In this document: piece after piece, positions 25,001 through 40,000 of the stretch | Layout: each line of letters opens with the position of its first letter | How positions within the stretch are numbered: the stretch's first letter is position 1 | NCBI GenBank assembly: GCA_024529925.1 | Contig: JAFEUB010001120.1 | Location: 2,019,501-2,083,500, forward strand | Length of the DNA: 64,000 nucleotides | Source: Ophthalmolycus amberensis | Taxonomy: Eukaryota; Chordata; Actinopteri; Perciformes; Zoarcidae | Direction: 5' to 3' | Made by a program: the position numbers and the translations under genes | Notes under the pieces: model-generated | The model's input: only the letters and a program-made list of their open reading frames with translations | Databases searched by the model: none | What the model was told of the DNA's origin: nothing

Positions 25001-28000
25001 ATCACACATGCAGGTGAAGTTGCCCGCTGGCTGGCTGATGCAGCGTCCTCGTGGACCACAAACGTTGGACGAGATGTGCCGCACTCCAGCGGAGTCGTTG
25101 GTTGCTACGGCAATAGTGCAGCTGTCAATCACTGCAAGAATAAAGAATAAAAATAAATAAAAACACCGTTCAAATTGATTACTTGTCGTTCACATAGTAG
25201 TTAAACACCGTTTCATCATTGCAGACGAATTCAGTCACCTTGACACGGAGCGGTTTGGCAGTTCTCCTTGAGCCGTTCACACGTCTTCCCCTCGAAGCCT
25301 TCGGGACATGCGCAGTAGAAGTCCTGGTCCATGCTGTGGCACCTGGCCTCATTCTCACAAGGGTTTGGATCACAAGTGTCCGAGGGGGACCAGCCATAGA
25401 TCTGAGGAAACATTAAGGAGACAAAGATATGCATTTACAACACAGTCAGTATACACGTCAGTCAAATTGACAAAATAAAACTTCTAAAATCACACTTAAA
25501 GCTGCTTAAATTAAGATTTTTACGTTGATAAAAGGATTAACTCCGTTTCTTCATCATTCGGATTGACGGTGGTTATTCTGGTTTTCTGGACCTCAACTTT
25601 ATTATTCATGATTCAGTCTCACCGCTGAGAGCATCAGCTCTGAAAACCGACTGTACACTTCCTGCCCAGCACCAAACGGCACATCGACAAAGTTAGCAAC
25701 CAACTGGTGAACGTAGTGGAGTACTTCTAACCGCTAAAGAGACAGATAGTTCCTTCAGGAGTTGGTAGAGACCAAAATAGAGCTGAAACGAGAGTAAATA
25801 GTTTTTTTTTTGCCAACATTTTCACCACAGCAAGTTCATGAGGTGATAACATGTCAATGTTGTGTTAAAAAGCCGATATTTCAGTGCGATAATTTATCGT
25901 CTTATTAAAATCGTATCGCGACGGAGATATCATGACACGCGTACGAACTCAGCATTCTCTGATGAAACTCAGTTAAATCAAACTATTGTCTTAATCTGAT
26001 TACTGTTTGAATGTAAACAGTCAGCGTATAGCTGGAAATATCTTACTTTAATTTCACTTTAAACTGAAGTGTTCACTGAAGTTCTTAATTAAATAACACA
26101 ATACTCATTAATACAATAAGAAGCTTCACCATGTGGTTTTCATATACCATTTATTGAACTACCGTGACACATGCTATACCCTCATATATATCGGTATCAA
26201 GGTATGAAATGACCTATATTGGGATAGAAGATTATTAAAAATGTTTGGTTTTTTACATTTATTTCTCCAGGGAAAGTAGTTCCAACCAATTGGACATTCA
26301 AAAAGTTTCAAAAATTCACATCCAAAAAGAACCAGCACCAACACACTCTTCTACGAATGCTTCCTCACAATTACAGTCTGATTCCATTGAGCAGCTCCAC
26401 CAGGTCACAGAGGTACAGTGCCCTGCCCAACGACGTTTGGACGGTAGTTGTGGGAGGCGACAGGCTGCTGCTGCTGCCATAATAACTCAATTTACCAAAA
26501 CACCATCACCTCACAAAGACGGTTTTCTGACGATTATTAAAACAAGTGACGACGCAAGTGAATGAGCGACAGAGGAAGCCGATCTTAAGTCTGTGCAGGT
26601 GAGCGGCTTAGCTTGGCTTAAGCCACCGCTGCCGCTCAGAACAAATCGAAGTTAAGTGGACGAGCAAAGTAAGCCTCAGAAAGTCTCCCTAAGCTCATCA
26701 AGGGAATCCAATGCTTCTGGTTTTACATCTGTGCCGTGCTTAACCTCGCAAGATTACTCGGAGACACGAGCCCGGCAGAAGAGAAAGAAAGAGTGAGACA
26801 CTGAGCAGGCACGAGAAAGACTGGAGCCCATTACGAGGGCAAATATTGACACTGGTCCAACATCATGCAGAGCCACAGTGAATATAATAAAGATAAATCA
26901 TCCGTCATACCACCGTGACACAGGCCACGCTGACATATTTAGCCATTTCTACATGGAGCAATGCAGAGGTTGGAGTGAAAATCGCCCAGTTTCTGTAAAC
27001 AGAAGCCTACTTGTGCATGAACTTTGGGTTCAACCCTTTTTGCCATTTAAGGTGCTGAACAAGGGAGTTGGAGGAGGGCAACAGGGTGGGGGGGGGAAGT
27101 CTGCGGTCACAGTTTATTTTACTCTTCAGTGTCAAGGCCAGATACATGTCTTTCTTCACCTTGCATGCGTGTGGTCAGGGGAGTGTGTCTGAGGGCAAGA
27201 GCGCCAATAAATCTTCAGCACATGAAGTGAACTGTTTGGACTGTTTCATTGCAGCAGACAGGTTCGAAGGTAAGGGGCGCCAGGTTGCAATTGACAACAA
27301 TTTTGAGAGACCGGCAACCAATTCTTGAACTCTGGTTGCCATCAGTGGAAAACACTTTTCAACATGTAAAAGAATAGGTAAAGCAAACGGCTTAATATGC
27401 ACCTCAGTTTACATCATCTGTGTGCGAGAGGGGATTCGGCTGTCTAAGCAGAACCAAGACAGATTGGAGGTCAACTCTAAGAGTGGAGATGATGGACCTG
27501 CTGATGTTGGTGTCACTTAAGGGACTAACAATCCAAGACTTCAATGCTGAAGGGCCAATGGAGCTGTCGGCACAAAAGGCCCAGAAAGCCAGAATTTGAA
27601 AGGGAGAGAACGGACAAACAAGCAACCAGCGACTCGCTGGATTAATTTTTGAGAGATCCGTGAAGAACATCACAACAGCTGCACTACCTGCTATTTTGCA
27701 TACCAGGAATAGAGGGAGGCGGGGAGGGGGGGGGGGGGGGGGGGGGACACATTAACCATGGGCAAAGGAAGTCGGGGGCCACTTTACGTCCCTGTCCTAC
27801 TTTGTTTTGGAGTTATTTTAAGCCGTCTGTATCCCTGCAAACGCACCTATATTCCAACACTGAAAAGACATTTCAATCATTCCCACCGGCCCATGCGTGT
27901 CAAGACCAGACGATGTCGGAACTGTTTTTTTTCTACAGATATGCCGATTTCAATATGTGTAGGCAGCTGTCTGCACGGCAGACATAAATTTACATTTTTG

Positions 28001-31000
28001 CGCTGGTTTATAGATTTAATCATTAGTGAGCGGGTTGTTACATTTCTTGACACAAGCTGCAATTAGGCCCCTCCCCTTCCCAAGTGAATCCGGCACCCTT
28101 ACCGGATTCAAATTCTGTAACGTATCAGTTAAAACAAACAACAAAGAAGTCAGTTTTTCTTTTTGGTTTGACTCCCAAAAATAAATGGTGTGAAACTAAG
28201 GTTTAAATCTATAAACTGGTATGAATTGATCAAGACAGGGATGTCACCTATAAGAGAGTAGATGTGCATTTCCAGTTGTCCTGATTCCTTCTGAAGACAT
28301 CATTCAGATCAGAAATGGAAAAAAAAGAAAAATACCTTTTCACAATCAATCTTCCGTGGACTTGAGAGGAGACACTAATCAGGGAAATATGATGCATAGT
28401 TGTGGCACTGCAGGGCAGGAATCTACACCGTGCCATAGCAGGCATCAGGACTCGGTAGTATGCGGGCAGAAATCCAGCAGCGCCCCCTCATTCAGAGAAG
28501 CTCATATTTATAGTAGAGATGCTAAAAGAGGATTGGCTCCTGACCAGCAATGTCCTCCATTCAGGACCCAAGAGATGCAGTGAAGTGTCAGTTTCCTCAC
28601 TGCTAACCTACATTAGCCTCAAACACACACCTCAAATATAAAAAGGCTGCAGCAAAGACAGAAGAAGTTCGCAATAAAACCCACGCTTGGCTTATTGGGC
28701 TTGGAACGTACCACACAACTTTTAGGCAGATCGTACTTTGGCAAAGGACAGTTGGCTTAGATAACTGTGCTGCAACGACTACTGCAGTTTGAGTATTTGC
28801 ACAACATTACAAGTCGTTTTGTGTAGATTTAAAAAAACGAATCATCATGCAAGTATTACAATTCTCTTCCTTTCACCAAATCATCATCATGGCTTCCATT
28901 GTGTGATGTTATCGGCATGTTTTTCCATGGCAATATATAAAGGTCATTGTCACTTAATCCACAATAATCCAATGCGACTCGTGGAACATGAGACTCACCT
29001 CACACAGCTGCCCAGCAAACTGTGGTGGGCATTGACACACAAAGCCGTCCAACACTGCGTGGCACTGGCCGCCGTTCTGGCACGGTCCGCTGTCGCACTT
29101 ATTCCTCTGGATTTCACAGCGAGAGCCCACAAAACCTGGAGGACACTGGCAGTGGTGACCCCTGGGGCCCACCTAAAGAAGAAAACAAGACAAATGAAGA
29201 GAAACAATGGCAACGACAAACACAAGGCGGTGGATCTTCGGCGCACAGACTGTGTGGGCATCTCCAACCTATCTTGGCTCACGTTTTGGTGCAAGACGAC
29301 CGGGTAAAGTGGAATATGAAGATTCAAATGAAAACATTCATACCTTGCATGTTGCGCCATTCTGGCACTGACCATGGCAGCCGTTGACATCTGAAGAGGA
29401 AGAAGAAGACATGAATGATTACGTTTTATTATCGAACATTATGAAGAACATGGAATATGTATCACCTTATCCACTACAGTGTGGGATGTGCACAGATTAA
29501 GTTAGGAAAAGAAATGACGAGTGAAGCTAATAGAGTGCCAGATAAACCGTGTATAGATTGTGACTGGTCATGCAGTGGATCCTCAGCAAGGAACTGGGCA
29601 TGCAAGTTCAGTCAGGATGATTTGGTTTGCCAAGACGAAAGAGGAACGGGTTACCACATGTGGGGAAAGCAGGTGACGCTAAACTACACCCGTGTTGTGA
29701 GTCCAGGAAGTGAGAGGAGGCGATTGAAAGCAGCAGAAATTTAGAAGTGACTTTTAAGGGAAAGGGAAGAAATACTGACTGAGGTCACAGTTTTGTCCGG
29801 ACCATCCTCGAAAACAGTCGCAGTGATATCCGCCAATCAAATTTTTGCAAGAGTAAGCGTTCACACAGGGCTTTCCTGCACACTCATTTGCATCTGTAAG
29901 GGCAGGAAGTAGAAGCAGACCGAGTCCATCAAATTGAAACAACAACCAAGAAAAGGACAAAGAGACAGAAAAGAGACCAGAAACCCAACCTGGTTATTTG
30001 GTTAAGTCATCTCAGCTTGCGCTTGGAGACACTTTGGGGAAAAAAAAAAAAAAGAAGCTTATGTGGTAAAAAAAAAAAAGATGCTTTTTGGTTGCATATT
30101 GGGAAATGTAGGGTCCAGTGTTTTTGGGGCTGGACTTATACTTGGGAGTGAAAGTCAGGACACCTCGGCCTCTGTTGCGTCAACTTTGTTCATTTTCTAA
30201 CTCTGTCTCTTGTGAGCCCCCAAACTTTGTCATTGCAATATTAAAAATCGCTGGACTACTGATGATTGAATGCATAACTATTAGAGACGCATATAAGATT
30301 TAATTTTTACAATAAATAAATCTATCACTTAGTTTGTGCCCATGGGGTCGTCGTCCATGTTCTTTGTTGCTCGTCGTACTCCTGTCTCACCCAATATTTA
30401 CTGCCTTCGTCTTTGACTGAACTGAATTTTTTTGCGACCCTACGTCATTGTTTCGTTGTCATCAAGTGTCACAGAACTCCTCAGAGAGACAACAGCTGAC
30501 ACTTAACAGTTTATCGATTCGACGAGGATTAAATTAGTGCAAACTGAACAGTTTCACTCACAAACCCTCACCGAGACATCAAGTGTTAGAAGAAAAAGCA
30601 CCACTGCTCAAATATTCAAAGGGATGGGGGGGGGGGGGGGGGGGGAGTTCACTCACACACCTGTCTTCTCTCTGAAACCCTAAACTCCACACACACAAAC
30701 GCCAGGTAAGACAGGAGGCCAATGGCTGCCTGTAAGCTGAGATCCGAGCTGGTAAGACGACACTGAACACTTGGGATCTTTTTCCTACCTTCAGGCCCCC
30801 CGCCCCCCCCCCCCCCCCCCCACACACACACTAACTTTGTTTACCGGTCGTAATCCATTTCCTGGCTTCACGCTGGTCACGTCCGCTTGTTGGGACGGTA
30901 GGCGTAATGAAAAAAACGAATGCCACAGACAGCGACAAACAAACAGCCGGATATAGACACACTAGCAGCTCATAGAGTCATTGAGAAAAAAAAGAAAAGA

Positions 31001-34000
31001 GCGGGGCAGCTGCCAGCACATCCAGGATATTGATAGCTTGTACTCTGGCAATGGACCTCAGGTTGCTGGTTGCCAATTTAAATCCAAAAACACATCTGAG
31101 CAGCGTCTCCGAGGTCATTTTATTTGTTTTAGGAAACGGAAAGAAACGCCTGCAAAAACACGTCTTCCCTGGAGAAATGAAGAGTTGTTTGCCAAAGAAC
31201 TGAAATCCTGAACACGGGAAGTACCGTTTTTTTTAACCGCCTCTGGTAAAATAAGATGTTTGTGTTGATATCTCACCTATCTGGCAGGTCTTTCCCTCCC
31301 ACTGTGGAGGGCACACGCACTCGAAGCCGTCCTCCAGGTCGACACAGGTTCCACCCTGAGCACATGGACTGGAGGCACACTCGTCCAAATCTGAAAAAGA
31401 ACACACCTCAACTCACTTTCTGTTTATTTCTAGCTACATGCAACATTTGTGTTGGACTCGAGTTAGACTTTAACAAGATGATGGTGCAAGAGGACAAGAA
31501 GGAGAGAGACGACAGGTTAGGGGGTAAGAGAGCATGGACTAGTTAAGAAGTAAAACATTAATCTAGTTAGTGGATGTGTTTGGAAGAAAAGGATGAAAAA
31601 ATAAGTGGCTGAGAGTGAAAGACGTAAGTGTAAGTCTGAGGATGGAAGAAGGAGATGATTGAGAGTAGTGCAGGGGCTCACTGTCGGCACAGGTCGGACC
31701 CTCCCAGCCCGGCGGACACTGGCACTCGAACCCTGTGGGAACCTCGTGGCATGCGCCACCATTGACGCAAGGGTTGGAGACACAGGCGTGATCGGCTGAT
31801 GGAGGGAGGGAAGAGAGTTCAAAGAAGGGAAAAGTAAAACATTACTTTTTTCTTACAGATTCAGATTATAGATTGGGCTTTTTGGCAGTAAGCAATTTTC
31901 TTCAATCATTTCAATAATCACATAGGGCATCCTTTGTCACACTTTTCCAATTTTGCATACATTATAAAAATTCTCGTTCTCTAATATTCTGAGACAACAT
32001 GCTGCTCAACCGTAGTTATTGCGACGGGCCTTTCATAAACAGCAGTGCGGGTTCTCTCTCACCTATCTGACAGGTCTTGCCAGAGTATCCCTGAGGACAG
32101 GCGCAGTGGTACTCGTCCGGTTCAGTGTTGGTGCAGGTTCCTCCGTTGACACAAGGATGGTGGCGACCACAGTAATTCAGATCTGGAGGAAGACGCACAT
32201 TTAGAGACACGAAGACTCTAATTCGGTGATTTCACCCATTTTAGACCAAATCTCAAAATTAGAGAAGATACATTCATCAAGAAACCTCTAATTAATGTGC
32301 TCTGTGTTTCAATACACTACCCTTATTAGGAATTGGGAGCGTCATGCTCAGTCTCCAGTTGGGCGGCATTCAATTATTGGAAAAGAAGAGGGCGCAATGA
32401 GAGGACAGAGTTTAATGAAACGCACCAAAGTGATGTACAACACATGATGTAAATGTTTGTTTCATGTACTAATCTGAGGAACTGTTTAGCCTCCTCATCG
32501 CTCCACACCTTCAAACTTTGTTAATTGGATCGACCCCGTGAGATAACTCTCGTTTCACCACTTTATCCGGTAGTTCCCAGCAAGCTTGTCGAGATCCACC
32601 AGCTGTCGAGCTCCGACAGGAAGCACAGAGTGTTTTCACAACCACTCTGCTGCACTCCATTATGATAAAGCTTTTACAGTATTTACAGGTCACAGTTTTT
32701 GTTCAGTTAGACTGAATAGACTCCTAGACGTCCATTTTCTTCTTTAATTGCGAATGATTTTTGTCCGTACACCTAAGAAACTCAACGAAACCCTATTTGA
32801 TCCCTGCACACCATCCTTAGGCTAAAGGCCAGGTCACCCTACAGGCTGGTAAATAAAAGAGCAGGGATCCGTCTCCACTGGGGATCTGAGGACCCGTTCT
32901 CATCCCCCGAAGAGCCCTCGGTGACGAAGGGATGTGGGGGGGGGGGGGGGGGGGGGGGGATCGAGTGTCCCTGCTGCTGCTCCGATGCCACAGGAGGTAA
33001 AACTATCCAGCTGCTGCTCTCGAGTCAGAGAGAACGAGGAGAGAACTCAGACCTCATGTGAAGGTACGTTAACGTACCTTTAAATACTGCTTTTTTTTTT
33101 GCAAAACATAAAATATTCATGATCCATCATTGTGATTATTATTTTCTTTATTCATTGAGTCACTGACATCTGGAAGACTGAGCATCAATTTTGCTTTCGG
33201 ATCCAAAAATCTTTTAAATTGAACCTATTGATGGGAACACATCATAGTCTGATATGATTTGCTTTGACATTTTGATCCTTTAATTTTCCATCATCGTTGT
33301 TCACTCTGCATTTTATTAGTTTACTATGTATTTTCCTATATAGAGCACCTCCCCATTTACTTTTGCCAGTTCCACCCGGATGAAGAACAAGTGAGGTCGA
33401 AACCAGCTGCCGCTTCAACCAACATGCCAGCACGATAAAGGCTTTTGATAGAACTTCTCTCCTTACGCTACCTAAAAGTGCCAGAAGAACACTTTTGCAA
33501 CGAATTCATTGTTTGATCTATAAAATCTCAAAAAAAACCAAGAACATTTCGTCAACAACGTCACTATTGGCCCTGTTACTCCCGTTATCTCCTTCTTCCA
33601 ACAGGAACACCAGGAGCAGCAACTGTAGCTTTAGAGAACGTGCAGGATGAGAGCGGGCGCTTTTGCCAACAAAAAACTTTTCCATACCTTTATCGCACAT
33701 CAGGCCACCCCAGTTCCTCTCGCAGTTGCACTGCCACCGGACGTTGCAGGTCCCGTGGACGCAGCCGGGGTGAAGCTCACATTCATCACAGAACTGGCCC
33801 TGCCAGCCGTAGTTACACCTGTCAAACACAGACATCATGTCACTCGTCTAATCCCTTTACCTGCTCTCTGAGGCATCCCCGCTTCTTATTTCATTAGGCT
33901 GTTTATTTCTTCGCACTCTCTTAAATCATAAGATCATTCTCTAAAAAAAAAACAGAATAGATCAAGACAGTCTTGGCATTATGAATGAGTTTATATTCTG

Positions 34001-37000
34001 GAAAAAAAGCAAATGTTAAATAAGCTTTAAATGAGCGGTCGCAGCTATTAAACATCTGAAATATTAAAACGTTTTTTATTGTGTGAGATTTTACATCATC
34101 ACCAACACCTTCAATTATGTAAAAGAAAATAAATAAATAAACGCTTTACACCGATGTAATAGTAAAGGCCTTCTAAGACATGGCACACAAGTTTCATTAC
34201 AGAGTTATCATTTCTAAATGTTCTACAGGGACAAAAAAAAGAAACAGTCAATGTAACCTAATAAAAACACATGATTTGTTACGCTCAGTTGATCACTGGA
34301 AGATAAAGTAATAATAATAATCCAGGGCGTTTCCTGTTTTCTTAGAACCGATCATCAGATTTTCTTAAAAGGTCTTAACGACTGTGTTCAAGTCCAGTGA
34401 GAAGCTGCCAAAAAAAAAAGCCAAGTTCCTCAAAAGAAACCAATAAATGAAGTTGTGTTTATAAGAAACATTTATTATAAAGTCTGTGGCAAGAGGCACC
34501 GATTCATGACTCAAACCACTGAGCTGCAGGAGCTGCTAAACGTGCAAAAGGAACAACGAGAGCCTCCTCGACAACCTGCCCAACAGTGGAAACGCACCTC
34601 ATGCTGCTTCTGCTCGTGTGTCAACCTATCCCACGGCCCTCCTGACCAACTAATCTTCGTGGAGGGTGACATTCCAAGGCAGGAGGGGTTAAGAATACTT
34701 CCAGCGGCTCCCCGTGCTTCGGGTTAGAGTCTGGGGCCGAGGGCTACGAGGGTGCCACGGCGGTTCCGACAGCGAGTGGCTGGAGACGACCGCGTGTAAA
34801 CAGCGTACGCGCGCCTGCAGCATCACGACAGCGCTCGGCTATTCCAAGGCTGTGGCGTCGTCGGGCCAGCTGTCTTGTCAACTGACTGCTATTTTGAGTC
34901 TCCTGCAGACGGCACCGCTGTCTCTATCTGAGAGACGAGGCCTCCTCGGCCATTCTCAGGCATCGGGGAACACTTGGCATGCTTCTTCCACTGTATACGA
35001 TTAGCTTCAGAGGGCAACGTGACAGCAATGTGGCAATCGCACTAACAAAAACAACTATGGCAAAGAGACTCGCTTATTGCCCTTTAAGCTATCAAAAGAG
35101 GCATTCTGTGGTTTAATTCTTGGCCACATTGATATCACGATTACTCAACCCCTGGCGGGTGTGGGCGTGACGTTTCCTCTCAGCTGGATTCCAACATCTT
35201 GGCACTTTGACACGTCAAAGTTTGCAAAGCGCTTCGAGTGGTGAAAAATGTGTTGCAGAGCTTACCCAAGTGACACGGCCAGCCTCCGACAGATATGTCA
35301 GAACAAGCCGAATAAAAAGCCCCGATGCAGCAGCACAACAACAGGCACGTATCAGCTTTTGTTTCTTAAAAAGCCCTTGGCAAACCCCATAAAACCGATG
35401 AAATAGCGGCAGTGAAAGGAGACAGCGAGGGATTTAATACCAGCTTTCTGTGACCTGAGGCTTCATTAAATTCATGCCACTGCAGGAAGATTCTTTACTG
35501 CTGCTCTTCTATTCATCTCACTTCTCCTGTTGACTGGGACTTGACATGTTTGGGGAGAATAAGCTGTGTGCCCCTCTGCAGTCTGCCTGCTCACTGGACT
35601 CAGGATGCTGAACGAGGCAGACACGAAAAAATGAAGGTTTTCCGCAAAACTGGTCATCCCCCGTTATTCCTCGGCTCCGAGCCAAACCCGGCTTCCTAAT
35701 AATGGGAGCGGAGTGTCTTTCCATCTGGCAGGTGGGAGGAGGGGGTTTACAAATGACGACGGGATGTACCACATCCTGGAAACGTGGACCTACGGGGCAA
35801 TTCTACGTCACTTTATCTGACGGCCATTTCCACTTTGGGAGATGTACACAACACAGTGGGATGTTCATTTCCTTTCCTGCCCCTCAAGGAGGACTGCAAT
35901 GCGGATGGGGAGATGACAATTCCCAGCACGTTTACCAGTGGTCACATCACACACACCCAACGACTCTCTTACTTCAGTCCGAGCAGCAGAGAGCGGATGA
36001 GGCGCTTGGTATTCGGTTTGGCAGCTGAATTCCATCATTATTTTGTCTTTCACACACTGAGCTCGAGTTTTGGTCATATTCTGACTATAGAAAACATGGC
36101 TCTAATACAAACAGACCAAAGCAAACAAAAAGAAACTAACTGCATGCATAATATGATAGATCTAAACACAAAGCTGTAAAAAAGATGACGATACTGATGG
36201 AAAAAAAAAAAAGGATTGGAGCAGTCAGATTTCTGTACATGAAAGATATTCCTGCTAATCTTACTTGCATTCCCCCGGGACAGAGCAGCCGCCGTATAAC
36301 AGGTTGCAGCCTTGCTTGCAGATCGCTGAGAAAAAAAAGCAAGAAGACGGAGAGAAGTCATTTAAAAAGGTGACAATTAAATTACTTACATTTCTTCCCA
36401 GAGAGAGGGGGAAGATAAGAAGGGAGGCAACGATATGGAAAGGTGGGAGAAGGGGAAGCTCGTTTGTTTGCCATCTTTCTAACAAGTGCAACGAGACGTG
36501 AGAATTCATGGCACCCTGACCAGGGTTTGGGGGGGGGGGGGGGGGGGGGTCGAGGAAGAGACAACTTTATAGCCTGCATGTACAACACGACCCCCTCTTA
36601 AAAACAACCCAGCCCCTCCTCTTTTCACCCTTCGTCTTCTAAGGTCAGTTGGCTGATTTATTGAGGCCCCCCCGCTCTCTCCGACATCACCCACAAGCAC
36701 GACCCCAACGCTGCCACGTTTCAACACAAGCAGGCAGCGCACGTTGCATTTCCAGCATGCTTTTCAAAATGGTACTTGGACAATTGCTTTGGATTTACTT
36801 AAATTGATACGACTCAAACGAGTGCAGTACATCAGACGACAATTCAATTTAAGATTTTAATAACAATTTTATCCAGCAAATAATCTGACCACGTTACGCT
36901 ACAGAGTTGAAAAATAGGGCTGAAGCTAATGTTAATTACATAATCTACAGATTTGACGTCAATTTTGAAGTTGTTCAAATGTCCAAAAACATTCTCAAAT

Positions 37001-40000
37001 GGTTAGTTACATCCCAAAGCTGTAAGAGGCGAGCATATGCTGCAACTTTGTTAATAGAATGAAGTATGGCGACGAACTAGTGATTATGTCATTAATGAAT
37101 TCATCGTTCTGTGTCTAAAACAGAATGTAGTTATCTCTTTTTGACGCAACAGTCGTGAAAACCCCAAAATATTCAGTTTACCATCAAATGCCACGAGGAA
37201 AAGCATCCAAGCCTTCACATCTGAGAAGCTCAAATGTTGAACTTTTTACAATTACTGGACATTTGCAGCTCACCTGTCCCACAGTCTGAGCCCATCCAGC
37301 CATCCAGGCACACCTGGGCTCCTGAAGGCTCGCAGCGATAGTGGCCAAAGTAGTCGTCCCGAGGAACGCACAGCTTATTGCACTTGTTGCTGTAGTAGTT
37401 TTCGTCGCACCGCACTCGGATGCGATAGCCGAGGTGAGCCACTGGCCCGTCGTGCAGGATGGTTTGCCATTGGTCGCCGGGGTTGATCATACCAGTGTGA
37501 ATGCTGCGCTCGATCAGCAGCTCCTCCTCAACTGAAACATAAACCAGATGTTACATTATGATGAGTTCAGGCTCTGAGGATTGGGCAAAGGTATATTATG
37601 ACGTTATCGTAATGTGTTCAAGTAATCTCGTAAAATGTAGTGTTGGTGAGAAACTTGAATAATTCCAGTTGTTTGAGGGAGATGTTTTCAAAACATAAAT
37701 GGATATTAGAGATGAATTATGAGCTGTTTACACTCAGCAGATTATAACACACCATTACCACTACTAATGACAAGATCTGTTTTAAGCCATTTAAAATGCA
37801 ATCTGTTACTTCCTTATCATAGAACAACTATAACAAAGTAAAAGGACAACATTTATAATTTTTGATAGTTTACACTGACTTCAGAGAAGTTGAAATGATT
37901 TTTGGGAAGGTGGCAAAAAGAAATAGTGTGGAGCCTTGTACACCAGCTGCTATAATCAAACAAAAAAGAGATCTGTATCTGTCAATATGGATCATCAATG
38001 ATTGGCAATTTAATATTGGCGGCAAAAAAAACGTGATCGGGGATCTCTAAGTTACATTTGCGCCGTTTTTACTTTAGTGCTGATCCGATCTGTGAATTTT
38101 ATGATCCTTTGCACCACGATTACAAATGAAAGTGAGTGTTGCACCGCAAGTATAAATAAGCAACTGTTTGCTAACAAGTTCACCCTTTCAACTTTAAAGC
38201 TCATAATATGCCAACGAATTTGGATAGGTGAGCATCTTGGCTCAAGACCTTTAGCAGAATATCTATCTATCGAAGAACATGACACTACAAGTTAACATTC
38301 AGAAACGAGTCCTCGCAACTGCATGTTGTCAATCTTCTATATGAAACACAGACATCGTAAAACGATGTGGAATCTCCTTTATTCCGATGTAAAGTCACTC
38401 CCTCAAGAGGAAAAGCAGTACATTCTTATTGAACAGACAGATGCTTTGATATCACACTATATGCATGCGTGTGGAAAGCACCCTCTGAATTTTAAGTACG
38501 CAATTGAAATTAATCGTCTGCAAATTGATCTATTTTCTGGTGACGGCACACATCAGCGGTGCCTCTGAGCAGTCTGTATGTGCACAGTCATGTCGGGAGG
38601 TTGCTGCTACAATTTAGCCTCTGGCACGCCAACGCTCACATTGAGCATGGTTTGCCTCTGTGGGGCTCGCTGCAGCGCCGGCTTCCAGAAACAAAGCAAT
38701 CTTTATCACAGTGGGATCGAAGCTGGCAAACAATCTCTGTGGAAATAGGGGGTCTGCTGCGATTTCCTCTTTCTCCCTGGCTTTGGGCTGCAATGCACCA
38801 TAGACATTTTGAAGTGAGCAAGCAGGAACACACACACTCACACAAATACATGCACACACACCTTCCTCTGCTGGGGGACTGACACAATGTCAGACAGAAT
38901 TAGGCAACAATAACAGAAATAACCCCGGCAGTTGCCAGATAGAGAACAATGGGCTCCGGGCCCAAGCCGGGCTCTGCTACCTCGGTGTCTAAACACTGAG
39001 CCCGGCCGTCCAGTTCACTCCACTTCCTGCTCGATAAACACAAGGAAAACAGCCGGCTGCCTTTCCTGAGGACACAAGGGGGAAAGGAAGAGAAGTACAC
39101 TGGAGGACGTGACGCCGGAGGAGAGGAATCTCACTGACAGACCAACTCACTGGTAGCACAAGACGTCAGGCTGGTGCTGACTCAGGCCAGAAAACAAGTT
39201 TCAATGTCTTACGGACACACACACACAGTCATGTACTTCTCTTTCCGGGCCTCACCTCAGTGGTTTACTGTCAATTCACATAGAGATTTTTTTACTTGGG
39301 ATGAGATGGCGACAATAGGAGGCCAGAGAAAGAATGAAATTAATTTTCAAAACTGACAATTCCAACAGGGAAGACTTGTCCATATCATATAAGAGATATG
39401 CATTACAACAAAGGCCGTCTAGTGTGCCATGAAAGTACCGGATTCTAGCCGTTTTACACACCTTCTGTCCTGCAGTTTAGGACTGATCCCTCAGGATGTG
39501 GTCCGACAACTACACTGTCTTTAGCCGGATGTTCCCTCTTTCAAGCCACCTGCTGTAAATTATTCCAACCTTTTTCAAAATGTAATCAAAAAGCACATGT
39601 ACAGTACATATTTTTGACAACAGGCTCACTATACTGTATATGGCATCAAGATGTGGCCGGATCTGAGCATGCCGATTCCTGTGCCAATCGAGTTTGACTG
39701 GAGGAAATCGGCGGACATCCGGTCCGCAGTGCTACCAGGTAATTAACTAACAACCACACAGCAGGCTTGAAGAGCCAAACTATATATACACACCAAATAA
39801 ATAGTAAAATTTACATTTTGCAGTTACTGAACATGATCATTTCTTCATAGACTGCGACATGAGCTGACAGGGTTCGTTCTGTAAGCTTTGTAAAGTGCAA
39901 CACTTTAGAGGCAACAGTGCCGTGAGGCCCCGGGAGTGCTGCTTGCACCGTTGTTTAGAACAGCTGGGCACTCGTTGACTCCAGGGAAGAGAACAGAAGA

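Larger units (their letters stand above)
25402..28998 (-). other. jag2 intron 12, 3.6 kb
   Basis: It contains a diverged dispersed repeat at 25600-25830 and a 21-G tract at 27726. The rest shows no recognisable gene. Confidence 0.8.

Noticed and set aside
33647..33871. Plus-strand open frames opposite EGF exons
   Set aside because: They are antisense shadows of exon 6. The minus-strand frame has the EGF cysteine pattern and correct splice sites.
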